From the NCBI RefSeq assembly GCF_001434835.1, contig NZ_AZDV01000026.1:462073-526072 (forward strand): a stretch of DNA of 64,000 nt. The letters are read 5' to 3'. This document shows positions 1-8,015 of this stretch, in pieces. Each line of letters starts with the position of its first letter. Positions within the stretch are counted from its first letter, which is position 1. The notes beneath the pieces are model-generated. The model saw only the letters and a program-made list of their open reading frames with translations. It was not told the origin of the DNA and did no database searches. The stretch comes from Levilactobacillus acidifarinae DSM 19394 = JCM 15949. GTDB lineage: Bacteria > Bacillota > Bacilli > Lactobacillales > Lactobacillaceae. A program made the position numbers and the translations under genes.

Positions 1-547
1 TGATGGGATCGATTTTACCACTGCGCATGGCCTTAACCAGGTCGGTCCCGTACTTTTCTAGGGCCTTGTACTGGTCTTCTTGGTTCTTCGAGGTCACCCG
101 TTCCCCCCCACGAAGTTGGTCAACGGCCTGCTTCAGCTTGCTAGTGGTTAATCCTCGTTGCTTTAAATAGTCGGTCAGACTTTCACCGGTCAAATGCATC
201 ACGGCTAAAACCACCGTGTCGATGGCCAAATAATCGTCGTGGTATTTCTCGCGGAGTTGGTCCGCTTGTTGTAAGAGTTCGGTTAGATTATTGGAGAAGG
301 TTTGGCCGTACTGCACGCCACTCCCCGTCACCTGACTAATCCCGTCTAACTCCCGGTCAAGTTCGGCGTCTAATTGCACGACGTCGACGCCCGCGTCTTG
401 AAACAACTGCCGGGCTAACTCCCCGGGTTGGACGAGAAACTTGAATAAATGGGCGACCGTGACGGCCTGGTGTTTCCGGGTCACGGCAATTCGTTGAGCC
501 TCACCGAGCGCGTCGGTCAGGGCTTGGGTCATTTTTTCTGGGTCCAT
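1..547 (-). CDS. clpB: ATP-dependent chaperone ClpB, N-terminal part (gene runs off the window)
   Basis: ClpB is the Hsp100 disaggregase that works with DnaK/DnaJ/GrpE to resolubilise aggregated protein in the cytoplasm. Only the first ~182 codons are present; the frame is open to position 1. The translation starts MDPEKMTQALTDALGEAQ and continues through the two helical Clp-N repeats (HLFKFLVQPGE, then VVLAVMHLTGESLTDYLKQRG), typical of ClpB. The AAA+ domains lie outside. The ATG at 547-545 follows a GGAGGAATCCTC ribosome site. A CtsR box and a sigma-A promoter lie upstream. Identity is secure; intactness cannot be judged. Confidence 0.93.
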   Translation of the reverse strand, partial: MDPEKMTQALTDALGEAQRIAVTRKHQAVTVAHLFKFLVQPGELARQLFQDAGVDVVQLDAELDRELDGISQVTGSGVQYGQTFSNNLTELLQQADQLREKYHDDYLAIDTVVLAVMHLTGESLTDYLKQRGLTTSKLKQAVDQLRGGERVTSKNQEDQYKALEKYGTDLVKAMRSGKIDPI

Positions 548-588
548 GAGGATTCCTCCGTTTCAAATTTAACTTAAATCGTTAGACT

Positions 589-616
589 AAAAAAGAGGCA
601 ACCAACGGTCAACCTC
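589..616 (-). terminator. Hairpin plus U6 tract between pepT and clpB
   Basis: On the minus strand GAGG-UU-GACC pairs with GGUU-G-CCUC around a three-base loop and is followed at once by six Us (589-594). It is well placed to end pepT transcripts. It also lies downstream of the predicted clpB promoter, so clpB transcripts would meet it within the first ~30 nt. Confidence 0.6.
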
Positions 617-629
617 AATTTTCAATCAT

Positions 630-657
630 ATTCTAACTGATTTTAGACCAAATTCAA
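630..657 (-). promoter_or_regulatory. Predicted sigma-A promoter of clpB
   Basis: On the minus strand a -35 TTGAAT (657-652) and a -10 TAGAAT (635-630) are 16 bp apart. The predicted start near 623 lies ~75 nt upstream of the clpB ATG. The CtsR box ends 5 bp upstream of the -35. Confidence 0.55.
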
Positions 658-662
658 AATAA

Positions 663-679
663 TTTGACCAATTTTGACT
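663..679 (-). promoter_or_regulatory. CtsR operator upstream of clpB
   Basis: The minus strand reads AGTCAAA-ATT-GGTCAAA, a tandem direct repeat matching the established CtsR heptad (A/GGTCAAA, 3-bp gap, A/GGTCAAA). CtsR represses clp genes in low-GC Gram-positives, so clpB is probably in the class III heat-shock regulon here. The box lies between the pepT stop and the clpB -35. Confidence 0.85.
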
Positions 680-686
680 AATTAAT

Positions 687-1928
687 TTAAGCCTGCTGTT
701 CCGCTAACGCCACAATCTTGATCAGGACGTCGGTGGCCTTTTCCATGGTCTGCTCGGAGACGTACTCGAACCGGCCGTGCATGTTTTCGCCCCCAGCAAA
801 CAGGTTCGGCGTTGGTAACCCCATGAACGAGATCTTCGAGCCATCGGTTCCCCCGCGAACCGGGAAGATCAGTGGCTGAATATCAAGGTCTTCGAGGGCT
901 TGTTTGGCCAGTTCAACCACGTGCATGTCCTTTTCGAGAACTTCGCGCATGTTGTAGTACTGATCCTTGAGGGTGACCTGAACCCGGTCTTGACCGAAGG
1001 CTTGGTTCAGCTGATCGGCCACGCCCTGGAAGAGCCGCTTACGATCTTCGAAGATCTGCCGGTCGTGATCCCGGATGATGTAGCTAAGGTGCGCCGAATC
1101 CACGTCGCCGGTCATGCTGTACAGGTGGAAGAACCCTTCACGGCCTTCCGTATTTTCCGGCCGGTCGTGAACCGGTAAGCCCGCGTGAAAGTCCATGGCC
1201 ACCTGAGAGGCATTGACCATGACCCCCTTGGCCTCGGCGGGATGCACGTTGGTCCCGGTAATCTCGACCTGAGCGTCCGCTGCGTTAAAGGTTTCATATT
1301 CTAACTGTCCCAGGGGACCCCCGTCGACCGTGTAAGCAATGTCGGCCCCAAAGTCGGCCACGTCAAAGTGGTCCGCCCCGGTCCCAATTTCTTCGTCCGG
1401 TCCCAGCCCGATTTTAATCTCACCGTGCTTGATTTCCGGATGTGCCAATAGATACTCGGCGGCCGCCATAATTTCGGCAACTCCGGATTTATCATCGGCC
1501 CCGAGTAGCGTCGTGCCGTCGGTCGTGATCAGGGTATCGCCCCGGTAGTTCTTTAAGTTCGGAAAGACCGCCGGATCCAACGTGTACTTCCCCGCGGCGT
1601 CCAGCTTAATCACGGACTGGCCGTCGTAGTTCTCGACAATTTGGGGTCGGATGTTTTCACTGTTGAAATCCGCGGTATCAAAGTGGGAAATGAACCCAAT
1701 CTTGGTCACGGCTTTAGCGGTGTTGGCCGGTAACGTCGCGTACACGTAGGCCGATTGCGGGTTGATATGCACGTTGTTCAGGCCAATCGCGGTCAGGTCT
1801 TGCACCAGCCGGTTGGCAAACTCGGTCAGACGGGGCGTCGACGGAATCGTCGTCGATTGCGGGTCCGAACGGGTGTTAACCTTCACGTAGTCCAAGAAAC
1901 GGGGAATCAGGTTTGCATACTTTGCCAA
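687..1928 (-). CDS. pepT: Peptidase T (tripeptide aminopeptidase)
   Basis: PepT is a cytoplasmic dizinc M20B exopeptidase that removes the N-terminal residue of tripeptides, part of casein-peptide use in lactic acid bacteria. Visible M20 signatures are HFDTAD (about residue 82), GADDKSG (about 145), PDEEIG (about 178), YTVDGGP and a C-terminal MHGRFEYVS. The length of ~413 residues is normal. I place the start at the TTG at 1928-1926 ([11 protein letters not shown]), 9 nt after GAGGAG; the in-frame GTG three codons upstream overlaps that ribosome site. It lies downstream of the Nif3-like gene and upstream of clpB. Confidence 0.93.
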   Translation of the reverse strand: MAKYANLIPRFLDYVKVNTRSDPQSTTIPSTPRLTEFANRLVQDLTAIGLNNVHINPQSAYVYATLPANTAKAVTKIGFISHFDTADFNSENIRPQIVENYDGQSVIKLDAAGKYTLDPAVFPNLKNYRGDTLITTDGTTLLGADDKSGVAEIMAAAEYLLAHPEIKHGEIKIGLGPDEEIGTGADHFDVADFGADIAYTVDGGPLGQLEYETFNAADAQVEITGTNVHPAEAKGVMVNASQVAMDFHAGLPVHDRPENTEGREGFFHLYSMTGDVDSAHLSYIIRDHDRQIFEDRKRLFQGVADQLNQAFGQDRVQVTLKDQYYNMREVLEKDMHVVELAKQALEDLDIQPLIFPVRGGTDGSKISFMGLPTPNLFAGGENMHGRFEYVSEQTMEKATDVLIKIVALAEQQA

Positions 1929-1983
1929 AAAAATCACTCCTCAACTTAATTTGTCACCATCGTTAGTTTACACGCCGGTCCGG

Positions 1984-2790
1984 TTAAAGAAAAGTAAACG
2001 GGTCGGTGTTTAGGGTTGTCGCCTGAATGGCCACGTCCCAGTTATTTTCGCCGGCCCAGGTGGTAAATAGCTGGGTCAGTTGCGGCTGACAGATACTTTC
2101 AATGTGGTGCCCGGGATCGATCACACTCAACCCCGCCGCCAACATGTCGTGGGCCGGGTGGTAAGACACGTCCCCGGTCACGTACACGTCGGCGTGGTGG
2201 GCCAAAGCCGCGGGGTAGAATTCACTACCACTGCCCCCCAAGACGGCCACTCGCTTGACGGACGCTGCCGGCGTGTGGCTGATCAACCGTAACCCCTTCA
2301 GTCCAAAGACAGTCTTACAGTGTTCGGCAAACGCCCGGACCGTCGTCGGTTGGGCTAGTTCACCCACCCGGCCCATGGTCACGGTCGGTGTTGCGCCTTG
2401 TCCGTTACTGGGAACCAGGCCCTCACAATTTTGCAAATCCAACGCCGTGGCCAACCAATCGTTCATCCCCCCTGGCGCACTATCCAAATTCGTATGGGCC
2501 GCGTACACCGTAATGTGGTGGGCCAGAATGGTCGCGTACATCTGGTTTTGCGGCACACTCAGATCTAGCGTTTTGGCCGGGTGAAACATGGCCGGGTGAT
2601 GGGCAAAAATGAAGTCGGCCCCCACGTCAATGGCTTCTTGAACCGTTTCCGGCCGTACGTCTAGTGTGACCAAAATTTTATGCACCGGGGCGTTTAAATC
2701 CCCCAACTGTAACCCGGGCACGTCCCAGGGTTCCGCCCAGGACTTTGGGGCAAATTGTTCGAAGCGTTCCACGAACTCACGCGCGCGCAT
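1984..2790 (-). CDS. Nif3-like dinuclear metal-centre protein (YqfO/DUF34 family)
   Basis: This 268-residue protein belongs to the NIF3/DUF34 family, often annotated 'GTP cyclohydrolase I type 2 homolog'; the cellular role is unsettled. Metal-site motifs are visible: FIFAHHPAMFHP near residue 65, the AAHTNLDSAPGGMND segment near 100, and the C-terminal DPGHHIE. It is the short form, lacking the PII-like insert of longer homologs such as the B. subtilis one. It overlaps the end of trmK by 14 bp, the usual Firmicute pairing, so the two are probably co-translated. The ATG at 2790 has GAGG 9 nt upstream. Confidence 0.88.
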   Translation of the reverse strand: MRAREFVERFEQFAPKSWAEPWDVPGLQLGDLNAPVHKILVTLDVRPETVQEAIDVGADFIFAHHPAMFHPAKTLDLSVPQNQMYATILAHHITVYAAHTNLDSAPGGMNDWLATALDLQNCEGLVPSNGQGATPTVTMGRVGELAQPTTVRAFAEHCKTVFGLKGLRLISHTPAASVKRVAVLGGSGSEFYPAALAHHADVYVTGDVSYHPAHDMLAAGLSVIDPGHHIESICQPQLTQLFTTWAGENNWDVAIQATTLNTDPFTFL

Positions 2791-3484
2791 GGGCTAAGAC
2801 CTCCTCAATCTGGTGTAATTCGGCGGTCAATGCCGCCACCTTAGCAGTGGGCACTTGTTTGGCCCCCTGCATCTGCTGTAAGACCTCGCGGGTTCGCTGG
2901 GCCTCGTGCTGCCACTTGGCGATAAAGGCGTCGTTCGGTGCCGCCAAGAGAAACGGGCCGAACCGTAACTCGTCGGCCGTATAGCTGACCGTTTCGGTCG
3001 TCCGGTCGGCCACCAGGACTTCGTAGATGTGGCCGTCTTCGGCCAAGATCTCTTCGGCCACCAATTTAAACCCATGGGTCATTAAGAATTGACGAATCTG
3101 GTTGGCACTAACGTTGGGCTGTAAGACCAGGCGCGTCACGCCCGCTAACCGGTCAAAATCCTGGGTCAAAATATTGGTGATCAGCGTGCCGCCCATCCCC
3201 GCAATGGCGACGGTGTCGACGTGGTCTCCCGGTTCGATGGCCTGTAAACCGTTGGCCAATCTAGCGGTCAAGCGGTCGCTAAAGCCCTCACGTTGGATCT
3301 CGTGTTGGGCGTTTTCAAACGGACCGCGCACTACCTCACCGGCGACGCCCCCCGCGATGATTCCCCGTTTCAGGAGGTTAACGGGCAGGTAGGCGTGATC
3401 GGTCCCAATGTCGGCCAACCGGCTTCCCTGGGGAATGTATCGGGCCACGGTCGCTAGGCGCCGTGACAAGTGGTCTGCATCCAT
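2777..3484 (-). CDS. trmK: tRNA (adenine22-N1)-methyltransferase TrmK
   Basis: TrmK uses S-adenosylmethionine to methylate N1 of A22 in the D-loop of tRNAs. The 235-residue product shows the SAM-binding motif I region LADIGTDHAYLPVNLLKRG near residue 23, followed by AIAGMGGTLI near 94 and LVLQPNVSANQIRQFL, all typical of the family. In Firmicutes trmK commonly lies downstream of rpoD and overlaps a Nif3 gene; the overlap is kept here, but three extra genes separate it from rpoD. A -10-like TATACT lies at 3527-3522, and GAGAGGAAG precedes the ATG. Confidence 0.93.
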   Translation of the reverse strand: MDADHLSRRLATVARYIPQGSRLADIGTDHAYLPVNLLKRGIIAGGVAGEVVRGPFENAQHEIQREGFSDRLTARLANGLQAIEPGDHVDTVAIAGMGGTLITNILTQDFDRLAGVTRLVLQPNVSANQIRQFLMTHGFKLVAEEILAEDGHIYEVLVADRTTETVSYTADELRFGPFLLAAPNDAFIAKWQHEAQRTREVLQQMQGAKQVPTAKVAALTAELHQIEEVLAHARA

Positions 3485-3585
3485 ATCATAACTTCCTCTC
3501 TAAATTGACGGTTTACCCTTTAGTATAAGCTAAGTCGATGGTTTTAGATACCCAGTTTAACGCTACCACCGGCCCCTTCACTCAT

Positions 3586-3638
3586 CAAAAAAGTAGCCGA
3601 AGCCCGCGACTGAAAAGTCTGGGACCCCGACTACTTTA
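3586..3638 (-). terminator. Intrinsic terminator of the MMPL gene
   Basis: Downstream of the exporter stop the minus strand forms AAAGTAG...CTACTTTTTT with an inner GC-rich extension. The stem ends in a six-base U tract at 3591-3586. Confidence 0.7.
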
Positions 3639-3661
3639 AGTGACCTAACGCTTTTAACGAC

Positions 3662-6655
3662 TTACTCTTTTTTCTCCGTTTCGCGGGCCTCAGCATTCGC
3701 GTGCCGGGCGATTCCGGAATACGGGTACGGGTAGGTAATCTTCATGACCGCTGGCATCACGATTGGCAGCAGGATAATCAGTAAGACAATCCCTAAAATC
3801 ACGGCCAACGCAATTTGAATCAACGTCATGACCCCGGATGGAATCAACGCGGCAAACGTCCCGCTCAAGATGATGCCGGCCGAGATGACCACGGTCCCAA
3901 TGACCGTGGCGGCCTGAAGCATCTTGGTGCTGGTTGCCCCGGGTTCGTGCAGGTACTCGCGGTACTTACGCATCAGGAAGATCGAGTAATCGACCCCTAA
4001 CGAGATCAACATGACAAACGTAAAGAACGGTGTGTTCCAAGTCAACATGTTGGTGCCCAGTACCGGTTTGGCCAACCAGTGAACCAGCGTTAAGGCGCCG
4101 GAGTAGGCCAGAATCAAGATACCTTCGATCACGATTGGTTGAACCAACGACCGGGTCACCACCATTAGGGCGATAAAGATCCCGGCTAACATGATGATCA
4201 CCGTCCGCGTAAAGTCACCGGACGCCATCTCATTAATGTCGTTGGTCTGTGAGGTGTTGCCTCCGAAGGCCACTTGCGCGTGTCCCAAACTGGTTCCTTT
4301 GAGCGACCCGTTGACGATCTTTTCCAGCTTCGGCAGACGCGCCATTGCCGCCGCGGAGCTAGGATCATCGTCTAAGACCACCGTCAGTTTAGTCAACTTC
4401 TTGTTCGGTGACAAGTAAGTCTTCAAGGCCGGTGCAAACGACTTACCATGCAATTGCTTGGTTGGGATGTAGAAGGTTTTCGCTGCCGCGGACTTTTGTA
4501 AGCCCTTCAGGTAGGTATTTGCCGAATCAACCCCCGTCGAAACGCTCGACAGCCCCGTCGTAGCAGACCCTAAGCCCGCACTCAACGTGGTTAATTGTTG
4601 GCTCATATCTGCCAATTGTGTCGCCATGGTTTGGTTCCCCGTGGCAACCTGACTGGCGCCCGAGGCCAACTGCGCAACGGAGCTCTGTAGAGTCTGTGTT
4701 GAACTCTGAAGGGCCTGGAGTTGCGTGGCGACCGCTTGATCGGCAGTTCCGATGGCGGCGGTGTCGTTGGCGATTTGCGTCAACGACCGACTTAACGTGG
4801 CCTGAAGTTGCTGTTGCGTTGTGGCCTGTTGCGCCAGAACACTGGCCAATACCTGCTTTTGCGTCGCGGACAATGGGGCCCCCGCCGCCGTAAAGGCCGC
4901 TGCGACGTTCGTTGAACTACTTGACGTCCCCGAAGCACTGGCGACCGCACTTTGAATTGTTTCAAGTTGGGTCTTAATGTCTTGGGCCTGCGTGCCAATC
5001 GTGGTCAGTGAACTCGTCACCCCACTGGTACTGCTAGAACTCCCGGAAATCTGGGTATTCAATTGTTGTAACCCTTCGTTTAGTTGTTCAGAGCCGGTAG
5101 CCAACTTTTTAGCGTCGCTGACCGCACCGGAAACATCCTGGCTGCTCAACTTTTTATTGGCCGACTTGAGCCCCTTATTAATCTTATTGACCCCTTTACG
5201 GGCTTTATTCAACCCCGTGGTAACGGAACCCATCTGCTTGTGCACGTAAAGACTCTGAATGGCCTTACCACCCGGTTGCGTAGCGGAAGCGACCGTTTTG
5301 ACTCCCGGCGTTTGTTGCAGTTGTTTCGTTAATTGGTCCACTAACTTCAAGGAGTCTTCGTTATCTAGCTTATGGCTACTCTGAATGTAAATCGTGGTCG
5401 GTTCGGCCGTCCCCTTGGAGAAGTGTTGCTGAACCACCTTGAACCCTTGCTTGGCAGGCACGTTATCGCCAATTTCCACCAAGTTATCGTAGTCTAAGGT
5501 ACCGTGGGACGTCAAAGCCAGTGGGATAAAGATAATCCCGACCAGGACTAACGTAATGACGGGACGAATCATCGAATGTTTAGCCATGTTGTGCCAGAGT
5601 CGGCTATCGCCTTCACCCTGGAACTTCTTGACCGGCCAGAACATCTTCGGCCCACAAATCGCCATGAAAAACGGGTTTAACGTCAACAGAACCGCTAATA
5701 AGACCACGACCCCCACGGCAATGCCGACGGCGGACCGGTACAGCGAGAAGTTGGCAAACCCCAAGACGCTCATCCCGATTAACACGGATAGCCCGGAATA
5801 TAACACCGTGCGGCCTCCAATTCGGATCGCCTCTTTAGTGGCAGTATAGCGATCTTTACCGTTGGCCAAACGCTCTCGAAACTCGTTATATAGCAAGATA
5901 TTATAGTCGGTCCCAATCCCGAACAACACGATCACGATGAAGACTTCCGTGAAGTTGGAGAACGGGAAGTTGAAGCGATCGACTAAATTAGCGACCACCG
6001 AAATCGAGGTGATCACCGAAACCGCCACGGTCAGTAACGAAAACAGTGGGGTAATCGGCGAACGGAAGACCAACCAAAGAACTAAGAAAATAAAAATGGC
6101 GGCAATAATTTCGGTCTTCTGGACCCCGGCCTGCGTGGCATCCGAGAAGTCTTGGTTCAAAACGTCCGCCCCGGTCACGTAGGTGGTCACCCCGCTGGTC
6201 TTGGCCAATCGGGTAATCTGCGAGCGAATCGTCGTGATGGAATGACTCGACGACTTGTGGACGTTTAACTGTAGCAACTGGGTACTCTTATCCTTAGAAA
6301 TCAACTGCGAAGCGGCCGTGGCGCTATCACTGGCCGCCGTAACGGAACGAATCTGATATTGATCCTCGTGATTTTTAATCCGTTGAATCGTGTGATCGAT
6401 GGCGGTCTTTTGGGTCCCCGTCAAAGCCGAGTCGCCGTTATTAAAGACCACGACCACGGCCGTCGTTCCCCGTTGTGAACGCCCCCATTGTTTTTGCATG
6501 TTGGTGGCCCGGGTACTTTGATAGCTACTGGGCACGGTAATCTGCCCTTTATCGGCAACTAATTTACTCATGTTGGGAATCGTGATGACGGCCAGTAGCA
6601 CAATAACCAACCAGCCGATCACGTTCCAGATGTAGTGTTTATTCATCCAGCGCAA
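3662..6655 (-). CDS. MMPL-family (RND superfamily) membrane transporter
   Basis: The 997-residue polytopic protein has the RND/MMPL layout. There is one N-terminal membrane segment, an extracytoplasmic domain, and a block of membrane helices from about residue 170 to 380 containing FGIGTDYNILLYNEFRERL. A long soluble middle follows, then a second helical block from about 820 with SLGVDYSIFLMRKYREYL. The repeated GxDY motifs match proton-relay segments of MMPL exporters. The middle (about 470-720) is very rich in Q, S, T and A in heptad-like blocks, suggesting long extracytoplasmic coiled coils. Substrates could be lipids or drugs; none can be assigned. A TTG at 6655 lies 11 nt from AGGAGG. 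It follows the Rrf2-type gene by 56 bp, probably as one operon. Confidence 0.85.
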   Translation of the reverse strand: MRWMNKHYIWNVIGWLVIVLLAVITIPNMSKLVADKGQITVPSSYQSTRATNMQKQWGRSQRGTTAVVVVFNNGDSALTGTQKTAIDHTIQRIKNHEDQYQIRSVTAASDSATAASQLISKDKSTQLLQLNVHKSSSHSITTIRSQITRLAKTSGVTTYVTGADVLNQDFSDATQAGVQKTEIIAAIFIFLVLWLVFRSPITPLFSLLTVAVSVITSISVVANLVDRFNFPFSNFTEVFIVIVLFGIGTDYNILLYNEFRERLANGKDRYTATKEAIRIGGRTVLYSGLSVLIGMSVLGFANFSLYRSAVGIAVGVVVLLAVLLTLNPFFMAICGPKMFWPVKKFQGEGDSRLWHNMAKHSMIRPVITLVLVGIIFIPLALTSHGTLDYDNLVEIGDNVPAKQGFKVVQQHFSKGTAEPTTIYIQSSHKLDNEDSLKLVDQLTKQLQQTPGVKTVASATQPGGKAIQSLYVHKQMGSVTTGLNKARKGVNKINKGLKSANKKLSSQDVSGAVSDAKKLATGSEQLNEGLQQLNTQISGSSSSTSGVTSSLTTIGTQAQDIKTQLETIQSAVASASGTSSSSTNVAAAFTAAGAPLSATQKQVLASVLAQQATTQQQLQATLSRSLTQIANDTAAIGTADQAVATQLQALQSSTQTLQSSVAQLASGASQVATGNQTMATQLADMSQQLTTLSAGLGSATTGLSSVSTGVDSANTYLKGLQKSAAAKTFYIPTKQLHGKSFAPALKTYLSPNKKLTKLTVVLDDDPSSAAAMARLPKLEKIVNGSLKGTSLGHAQVAFGGNTSQTNDINEMASGDFTRTVIIMLAGIFIALMVVTRSLVQPIVIEGILILAYSGALTLVHWLAKPVLGTNMLTWNTPFFTFVMLISLGVDYSIFLMRKYREYLHEPGATSTKMLQAATVIGTVVISAGIILSGTFAALIPSGVMTLIQIALAVILGIVLLIILLPIVMPAVMKITYPYPYSGIARHANAEARETEKKE

Positions 6656-6711
6656 AACGTGAAAAACCTCCTAAAAATTCAATTCTCTCTTGCTTAGGTC
6701 TCTTTAGCGGT

Positions 6712-7218
6712 TTACCGCGTGAGCCAACGCGTCCAGTCTAGTTGGAGTGCTTGAGTCCCATCCGTGGGTAAGACCGCCCCAATCGTCAGTGAAGCGAGTT
6801 GCTGACGATAAGCCGCCTCGGCCTGGTCAAAAACGGCTAAGACGTTGGCTACCGGACGTTGATCCCGAAAGTTCTTCAACTGAAAGGTCCGCATGAACTC
6901 GGCCTTTTGATCCAGCCCAAACACCTTGTTAACCAACCCCGTATTGGTGATGAACGGGTGTGGCCCCTCAATCGCATCAAAGACGTCTAACAGGGTGATT
7001 TGGTGGGGATCTCTGGTCAGTACAATGCCCCCATCACGCCCCGCCACGGTTTTGACAATCTGCGCACCAGCCAATTTTTGTACAATTTTTTTCAGATAGC
7101 TAGTCGAGATGCCCAGTCGTTCGGCCACTAGCCGACTCTGTAACGGAATCTGCCGGTCCTGAATGCCCAACAAGGCCACGATACAAAGTGCCTGCTCTAA
7201 GCTCGGTTTGGCTTTCAC
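6712..7218 (-). CDS. Rrf2-family transcriptional regulator
   Basis: The 168-residue protein has an Rrf2 winged helix: LEQALCIVALLG, then RLVAERLGISTSYLKKIVQKL (about residues 30-50, recognition region), then the wing TVAGRDGGIVLTRDP and the linker ITLLDVFDAIEG. The usual three C-terminal cysteines of Fe-S sensors (IscR, NsrR) are absent; the only cysteine is near residue 12. It therefore probably does not bind a cluster and may sense a small molecule. It lies directly upstream of the MMPL exporter, so local control of that pump is the simplest model. A consensus-like promoter precedes it. Confidence 0.85.
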   Translation of the reverse strand: MKAKPSLEQALCIVALLGIQDRQIPLQSRLVAERLGISTSYLKKIVQKLAGAQIVKTVAGRDGGIVLTRDPHQITLLDVFDAIEGPHPFITNTGLVNKVFGLDQKAEFMRTFQLKNFRDQRPVANVLAVFDQAEAAYRQQLASLTIGAVLPTDGTQALQLDWTRWLTR

Positions 7219-7263
7219 CAGAACTTCCTCCTTTCACCCCAAATTAAGTCCCATTAAACGAGA

Positions 7264-7294
7264 TACATTATATCCCCTTTAGCGTATTTTTCAA
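7264..7294 (-). promoter_or_regulatory. Promoter of the Rrf2-MMPL operon with overlapping small palindrome
   Basis: On the minus strand -35 TTGAAA (7294-7289) and -10 TATAAT (7272-7267) are separated by 16 bp. GATA and TATC half-sites (GATACATTATATC on the plus strand) straddle the -10, a plausible autoregulatory operator. The promoter call is firm; the operator is inference. Confidence 0.65.
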
Positions 7295-7388
7295 GACTTT
7301 TTACCCAATAAAACACAGCGTTAGGGCCTATTTTTCTATGTAAACGATTTCAGCCAGGTATCACCTGGTTTAGGGTTAAAGGCCAACC

Positions 7389-7429
7389 TAAAAAGCGAGT
7401 TTAGCCGCTTTAGCTGCCAAACTCGCTTT
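7389..7429 (-). terminator. Terminator of the YxeA-like gene
   Basis: The minus strand shows AAAGCGAGTTTGGCAGC pairing with GCGGCTAAACTCGCTTTTT, followed by a U run. It begins just after the stop at 7434. Confidence 0.75.
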
Positions 7430-7433
7430 GATG

Positions 7434-7838
7434 CTACGCCATTAAAATATTCTGGCGAACACCGCTGGGAACCGCTTCCCGGGCCACCGCCTGCCAAGAC
7501 TCGACGTTTTGACCCTTGGTCCGAATCGCCAAGTACTTCCCGCGTTTGAGACGCCACTGAGCATCAAAGGTCACCGTCCGGGCTTGACCCTTCGCATTAT
7601 AGGTCACCAAGCGATACTCGTATTCCTTCTCGCCCCCACCACCAATGAACTGTCGGACCGGTTGGTCATTAGTCCCGGCGTACACGGTCTCGGTCGTCAC
7701 CAACGGGTTCACGTTATCAATGGCCATGGCCATCTCGGAGCCCTTATTCTTGGTTAGACCGGGTAAAATGACTGCCCCACCAATTAAGACCACGCCTAAG
7801 ACCAACACCGTGGCCCCTAATTTTCCCCAAATTTTCAT
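7434..7838 (-). CDS. YxeA-like (DUF1093 type) secreted or membrane-anchored protein
   Basis: The 134-residue product begins MKIWGKLGATVLVLG with one hydrophobic segment (about residues 8-27), an uncleaved anchor or signal. It continues with a small domain containing GGGEKEYEYRLVTYNAKGQARTV and ending RKLRKGxYL-like (KRGKYLAIRTKG) and SWQAV. This pattern matches the YxeA family, whose function is unknown. The ATG at 7838 has GGAG 8 nt upstream; an earlier in-frame GTG lies inside that site. It has its own promoter and terminator and is therefore monocistronic. Confidence 0.72.
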   Translation of the reverse strand: MKIWGKLGATVLVLGVVLIGGAVILPGLTKNKGSEMAMAIDNVNPLVTTETVYAGTNDQPVRQFIGGGGEKEYEYRLVTYNAKGQARTVTFDAQWRLKRGKYLAIRTKGQNVESWQAVAREAVPSGVRQNILMA

Positions 7839-7891
7839 ATTCCTCACTCCTCTATATTGGTTAATTACTCAACTAACTAACTGACTATCAT

Positions 7892-7920
7892 AGAATACCG
7901 AACTTCCTAGTTCCTGTCAA
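7892..7920 (-). promoter_or_regulatory. Strong promoter of the YxeA-like gene with a palindrome in the spacer
   Basis: On the minus strand TTGACA (7920-7915), a 17-bp spacer and TATTCT (7897-7892) form a near-consensus sigma-A promoter. The spacer carries the inverted repeat GAACT-AGGA-AGTTC (7900-7913), where a bound repressor would block RNA polymerase. Confidence 0.75.
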
Positions 7921-7973
7921 TTAAAAGTTAAGCGGTTAAGTCGTCTTAAGCCTAAATTAAAATTTTCCACAAA

Positions 7974-8009
7974 AAAAGCGACGATCAGCCGTCGCTAATC
8001 GTCACTTTT
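7974..8009 (-). terminator. Terminator of the dnaG-rpoD operon
   Basis: Just after the rpoD stop the minus strand folds as AAAGTGACGAT...ATCGTCGCTTTTTTT, a hairpin with a seven-base U tract. Confidence 0.75.
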
Positions 8010-8015
8010 ACGGAA

